Below, piece after piece: positions 60,815 through 64,000 of a stretch of 64,000 nt of DNA; the first letter of the stretch is position 1, and every line of letters begins with the position of its first letter. The notes beneath the pieces were generated by a model that saw only the letters and a program-made list of their open reading frames with translations, searched no databases and was not told the DNA's origin. This DNA comes from Paraburkholderia silvatlantica (lineage in GTDB: Bacteria; Pseudomonadota; Gammaproteobacteria; Burkholderiales; Burkholderiaceae): positions 1 through 64,000 of the forward strand of contig NZ_QEOL01000019.1 in assembly GCF_003096715.1 (NCBI RefSeq), written 5' to 3'. Made by a program: the position numbers and the translations under genes.

Positions 60815-60915
60815 GACGCCAGCTCGCGCCGTCGAGCGACTGCGCGTCGAAGCAGCGCGGATCCGATTGCTGATGGGATTCGAGCCGATCGAACTGATCG
60901 CTAATGCGCTGGTTT
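60815..60915 (+). pseudogene. Second AraC (GlxA-like) fragment
   Basis: Encodes TPARAVERLRVEAARIRLLM then GFEPIELIANAL, about 34 residues of an AraC HTH domain. It aligns with 55840-55921 of the other remnant and is in the same orientation. No start or remaining gene body is present. Confidence 0.55.
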
Positions 60916-60942
60916 TCATCCGTACTGCGCCTTCCCGGTAGC

Positions 60943-61434
60943 TCATCGCTGTGTTTTGAAATGCGGTGCATAGCCACAGGCGATATTTACAATCTTGCGT
61001 ACGTTACGCCGGCCAAGCTCCACCTCGGCTCTGGACAGGCCACGGATCACTGGTTGCGCGGCGCGCAGGATGCGGAACGGCGCAGTCAGATGGCAATCGA
61101 TCATGGCATACCACTGTTCGTCGGTCATCTTCTGGATCACGTTATCCCAGGTGTAACCGGCGTTGTTGATGATGATGTCAAGGCCCTTGTACTTTTCGAC
61201 TGCCGTGCCCACGAAGCGCTCGGCGAAATCCGGCGCAGTCACGCTGCCGACGCAAATCCCAGCCTCTCCTCCCAGCGCGCGAATTTCCGCGGCGCCCCCC
61301 TGCGCCGGCTCGCCGTCCAGATCGTTGATGACGATGCGCGCGCCTTCGCTGGCGAGCTTGAGCGCGATCGAACGACCAATGCCGCGGCCCGATCCGGTGA
61401 CGGGAGCAATTTTGCCTTCGAGTTTGCGAGTCAT
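60943..61434 (-). pseudogene. Short-chain dehydrogenase (FabG-like), C-terminally truncated
   Basis: The frame begins normally (MTRKLEGKIAPVTGSGRGIGRSIALKLA) with the NAD(P) motif TGxxxGIG and the NNAG motif (IIINNAGYTWDNVIQKM), but ends after 163 residues. The catalytic Ser and the YxxxK motif, expected about 20-40 residues further, are absent. The end at KIVNIACGYAPHFKTQR marks the break, so the enzyme is inactive. It is the last gene of a broken acyl-CoA-type operon. Confidence 0.65.
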
Positions 61435-61457
61435 GTATGTGTCTCCTTGAAACCGTT

Positions 61458-61877
61458 TCAGGACAGCGCGACCAGCGCTTCACCTGCGATTTTTGTTTGT
61501 CCGTATTGACTGGTACTGTGCACTTCGACGCGTGCGCAGCGTTCACCATTTACCTCGAGTTTTTCGACCACACGGCCGCCGCATCGAATCACATGACCCA
61601 GGTGAGTGATGCCCTGAAAACGCACGTCGAACCGGCGCAAATGCGACTGCGGCACCCAGTTCGTCAGCAGCCGGCCGATCCAAGTCATACCCAGCATCCC
61701 GTGCGCGAACACATCCGACATGCCGGCACGGCGCGCGAAATCGAGGTCGATATGGATCGGATGATGATCGCCCGAGGCGCCAGCGAACAGCGCCAGCATG
61801 CGACGATCCACCGGCGGCAGTGTGAGTTCGGGCAGCGCATCTCCGACCTGGACCGAGTCAAAATCAAGCGTGTCCAT
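61458..61877 (-). CDS. MaoC-like (R)-specific enoyl-CoA hydratase family protein
   Basis: A 139-residue hot-dog-fold protein with the MaoC motif LFAGASGDHHPIHIDLDFARRAGMSDVFAHGML, containing the catalytic Asp and His. Full normal length and no lesion are visible. It hydrates or dehydrates a CoA-thioester. Its neighbours on both sides are truncated, so it may now be expressed without pathway partners. Confidence 0.78.
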   Translation of the reverse strand: MDTLDFDSVQVGDALPELTLPPVDRRMLALFAGASGDHHPIHIDLDFARRAGMSDVFAHGMLGMTWIGRLLTNWVPQSHLRRFDVRFQGITHLGHVIRCGGRVVEKLEVNGERCARVEVHSTSQYGQTKIAGEALVALS

Positions 61878-61887
61878 ATTCCGTCCT

Positions 61888-62319
61888 TCAGTTGCGTACC
61901 ACGGTCACCGAGCGAATCCGTGCAACCGGGTCGCCGTGCTGATTCGTTGCCTGCGACTCGATTTCAATGAATTCCAGTGCACCGCCCTTCTTTGCAAGCG
62001 CTCCTGGAGCCATGTGCTCGAAACCTAGCGCCAGAGCACAATCGACGACACCACTCCGAACAGCCTGACGCGCGAGGAACAGCGCGGTAGAGCCAGTCGA
62101 GCAGTTGTTATTGACGTTGATGATAGGGATGCTGGTCATGCCCACTTCATATAGTGCACACTGAGCTGCTGTGGAATCGCCATAGACATAGCCCACGTAG
62201 GCTTGCTGCACATCAGCATAGTCTAGGCCGGCATCAGCGAGCGCTACCGTGTAGCCTGCGCAGCCATCTCGGGATAAGGGGCGTGCTTTCCCGGCTTGCC
62301 GAAGGGGAGGTACCATCAC
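61888..62319 (-). pseudogene. Thiolase N-terminus joined to the end of a second MaoC-like protein
   Basis: The first ~105 codons encode a lipid-transfer/SCP-x-type thiolase N-terminus, including the nucleophile cysteine (NVNNNCSTGSTALF) and ALALGFEHMAPGALAKKG. The frame then changes family abruptly to FIEIESQATNQHGDPVARIRSVTVVRN, the C-terminus of an N-terminal-type MaoC dehydratase. A deletion has fused the two genes. In addition, the segment PFGKPGKHAPYPEMAAQATR lies in another frame between about 62249 and 62309, indicating paired compensating frameshifts. Confidence 0.6.
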
Positions 62320-62967
62320 AGCTCGTGCAGGACGTGCGCGGCAATATCCCCTGTGCGTTGTTGCCCGAGTACATCACGGACCTCATCCTCCAACGCACAC
62401 AGACGATTGGGTGAATTCGACACCTTCGGATTGTCTAACGAGAATGCTATTTCCGCGGACACATCGGATCATAGTAGAGAGGCCGCACATCTGGCTGTAG
62501 GCGGCCAGCAAGCGACGTTCGCCGTCATGCTCCGATGGACATTCAAGCGGCCGCTCCACTCAAACAACGGACCTTCGCGGCGGGATAAGTAACCGGTCTG
62601 TACCGGACGACACATTGACGTGGCTAATTCGATCACCTCCTCGCGTTAGCCGTAGTTACCTGGACGCTCGGCGAACAATACTCGTTCCTGCGTTATTGGT
62701 TTACGGACGCGTGCAAAAAGTCGTCACGACACATCAGAAAATCAAATTGGAGAATGCGGTGCGGAAACTCTGCGTGGAATTCGGCCCCGAGACGGAAAAC
62801 TATGATGTGACTACCTTCGTCCAGGCAGTGCTTCACACGGAAGGTCGTTGAGGCAGAACTGGATGCTCACGGCATTTCAATCGCGAATCCAGAGGTCCGA
62901 CTCGCCCTGGAGCGTGCAGTCTCGCGCAAGAGCAAGTAAGCGTGGCGGCATCGACTGATCTTTGTTA
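62320..62967. other. Gene-poor stretch with a possible frameshifted remnant
   Basis: About 650 bases. From about 62320 to 62700 I see nothing supportable. From about 62715 to 62939 (plus strand) two abutting frames read as one protein-like sequence (VRKLCVEFGPETENYDVTTF, then after a frame change EAELDAHGISIANPEVRLAL and a lysine-rich end). It could be a small broken gene of unknown function. Confidence 0.35.
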
Positions 62968-64000
62968 CTACGACAAAACCTCCTGCTCGGGTCGATCATC
63001 ACGGAATTGCGTTGGTGATAGGCCAGTCCATCGCTTGAATGCGCGGGCAAAATTACTGGTGCTGGTGAATCCGAGCAGGAAAGCAATTTCGGTTACGGAG
63101 CCTGTCCGCTGCTGGATGTAATTGCAAGCCAGTTCCCGGCGCGTGTCGTCCATGATCTGCAGGAAATTGGTGCCGCGCTGCGCCAAGCGCACCTGCAAAG
63201 TCGCCGGGCTCACGCATAACGCTTCGGCCACCTTCTCCCTGCTGCAGTCGCCAGAGGGCAGCAATTCGATGATTTTCTGCGTGACGCCGGTCACCACGTC
63301 GCTCTTGTCCAGTCGGGCAAGATATTGATTCGCGATATTGTCGTTGACTTGCGCCAATTCCGGGCACGCTCCGCCGAGCGGCTGCATCAACTCATGCTTG
63401 TCGAAAGTCAGCGTCGTGGCCTGATTCGAAAAACTGACCGGTGCTCGCAGCAAGGCGCGGTAAGGCTCGTCGCCTTCACGCGGCATTGGACGACGGAATT
63501 CTACGGACAGCGGGTTGAACCCCGGCTTGTACAACATACGCATCGTCTGCACCAGGAAACCCACGAATGCGTCTTCAGTTTCGCCGCAGACTTCGATCTT
63601 GAAATCGGTGGCGCGCAACGCGATGTTGTCGCCTTCTTCAATGACAAGAACGGTCGCCGATTGCGACACCAGCCGGAAGTGCCGCTCCAGCCGGCGACAG
63701 AAGTCGAGCAGCGTGCTGCTCGCGGCGAGCGCGTAGCCGAGCGCATGCAAATTGGAAATATGGATGTGCCGGGCGACCGAGAGGCCGAAATAAGGATTGT
63801 TAGTGGCCTCCACGCAGGCACGGTATAGCCTAGTCAGGGTGGCAACAGGCAGCCGGACCATCGGGCCGTTCACCATATGGGGTTGCACGCCGACGGAGCG
63901 AAAAATGCGCTCGCTGTCGATCCCGCTGGCTTGCAGAGTCTTGGCGATTGCCGTGCAGTACCCCCCTATGGTCGTCGCTTCCTGCGTGGCGGCGAGGGAC
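62968..64000 (-). CDS. AraC-family transcriptional regulator (OruR/arabinose-binding-domain type), 5' end beyond the window
   Basis: The frame stays open to the right edge without a clear start, so the N-terminus probably lies outside. At least 343 residues are visible. The N-terminal arabinose-binding-like domain (VARHIHISNLHALGYALAAS) precedes the HTH_18 domain (EKVAEALCVSPATLQVRLAQRGTNF; TGSVTEIAFLLGFTSTSNFARAFKRWTGLSPTQF). Regulators of this type control ornithine, fatty-acid or aromatic catabolism. No target can be assigned here. Confidence 0.82.
   Translation of the reverse strand, partial: SLAATQEATTIGGYCTAIAKTLQASGIDSERIFRSVGVQPHMVNGPMVRLPVATLTRLYRACVEATNNPYFGLSVARHIHISNLHALGYALAASSTLLDFCRRLERHFRLVSQSATVLVIEEGDNIALRATDFKIEVCGETEDAFVGFLVQTMRMLYKPGFNPLSVEFRRPMPREGDEPYRALLRAPVSFSNQATTLTFDKHELMQPLGGACPELAQVNDNIANQYLARLDKSDVVTGVTQKIIELLPSGDCSREKVAEALCVSPATLQVRLAQRGTNFLQIMDDTRRELACNYIQQRTGSVTEIAFLLGFTSTSNFARAFKRWTGLSPTQFRDDRPEQEVLS

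Noticed and set aside
1..64000. CRISPR array, tRNA, rRNA or phage genes
   Set aside because: I saw no regularly spaced repeats, no tRNA-like cloverleaf context, no rRNA sequence and no phage structural or integrase gene.

Overview
High-GC DNA with dense, overlapping operons. It looks like a Burkholderiaceae genome (Paraburkholderia, Burkholderia or Caballeronia type), probably a secondary chromosome or megaplasmid. That placement rests on codon usage, the abundance of FCD-type GntR and LysR regulators, and protein style, not on any marker gene. I see no rRNA, tRNA or CRISPR array.

The window is an accessory catabolic region. It is built from repeated modules, most pairing an importer with enzymes that hydrolyse C-N bonds and with a local regulator. 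Layout: (1) 0.1-0.3 kb: end of an unknown gene and a small lipoprotein. (2) 0.5-10.9 kb: a minus operon (2Fe-2S protein, two FAD oxidoreductase subunits, a DHDPS-family lyase, a hydantoinase) diverging from an amino-acid-type ABC transporter plus M20 hydrolase. A GntR gene follows whose promoter carries the same GTATAC-N5-GTATAC site as the divergent promoter. (3) 11.0-11.5 kb: FmdB-like zinc ribbon and a small protein. (4) 11.7-24.0 kb: a sigma-54 activator diverging from a nitrile-utilisation cluster. The cluster holds two NitT/TauT-type ABC transporters, a two-domain nitrilase-superfamily protein whose second domain has lost the catalytic triad, a LysR regulator, cobalt-type nitrile hydratase (beta, alpha, accessory protein) and an isochorismatase-fold amidohydrolase. 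(5) 24.4-29.6 kb: a Cys-rich small protein, then an operon of NitT-type ABC transporter, amidase and GntR. (6) 30.0-31.0 kb: LysE remnant cut by an IS6-family remnant. (7) 31.1-45.3 kb: GntR, an arylmalonate-decarboxylase-like protein, a dihydropyrimidinase-like hydrolase, a polar-amino-acid ABC transporter, an amidohydrolase, a polyamine-type ABC transporter, another amidohydrolase, and an ArgE-like M20 enzyme. (8) 45.3-52.7 kb: GntR diverging from a signal-less binding-protein-like protein, a NitT-type transporter, a nitrilase-family amidase and an amidohydrolase. (9) 52.7-62.9 kb: a decaying zone with IS3, membrane dipeptidase, AraC, SDR and thiolase/MaoC remnants. It encloses intact aminotransferase/GntR and LysR/class V aminotransferase/DAACS symporter/threonine-aldolase modules. 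(10) 63-64 kb: a partial AraC regulator.

Together the modules suggest import and nitrogen recovery from nitriles, amides, hydantoin-like rings, N-carbamoyl or N-acyl amino acids and amino-substituted rings. Three sequence-matched sigma-54 promoters (13583, 32208, 46431) fit control by nitrogen status. The best candidate for an undescribed system is the 11.7-24.0 kb nitrile cluster, followed by the 32.2-43.9 kb operon headed by the decarboxylase-like protein. All functions are inferred from sequence by eye.
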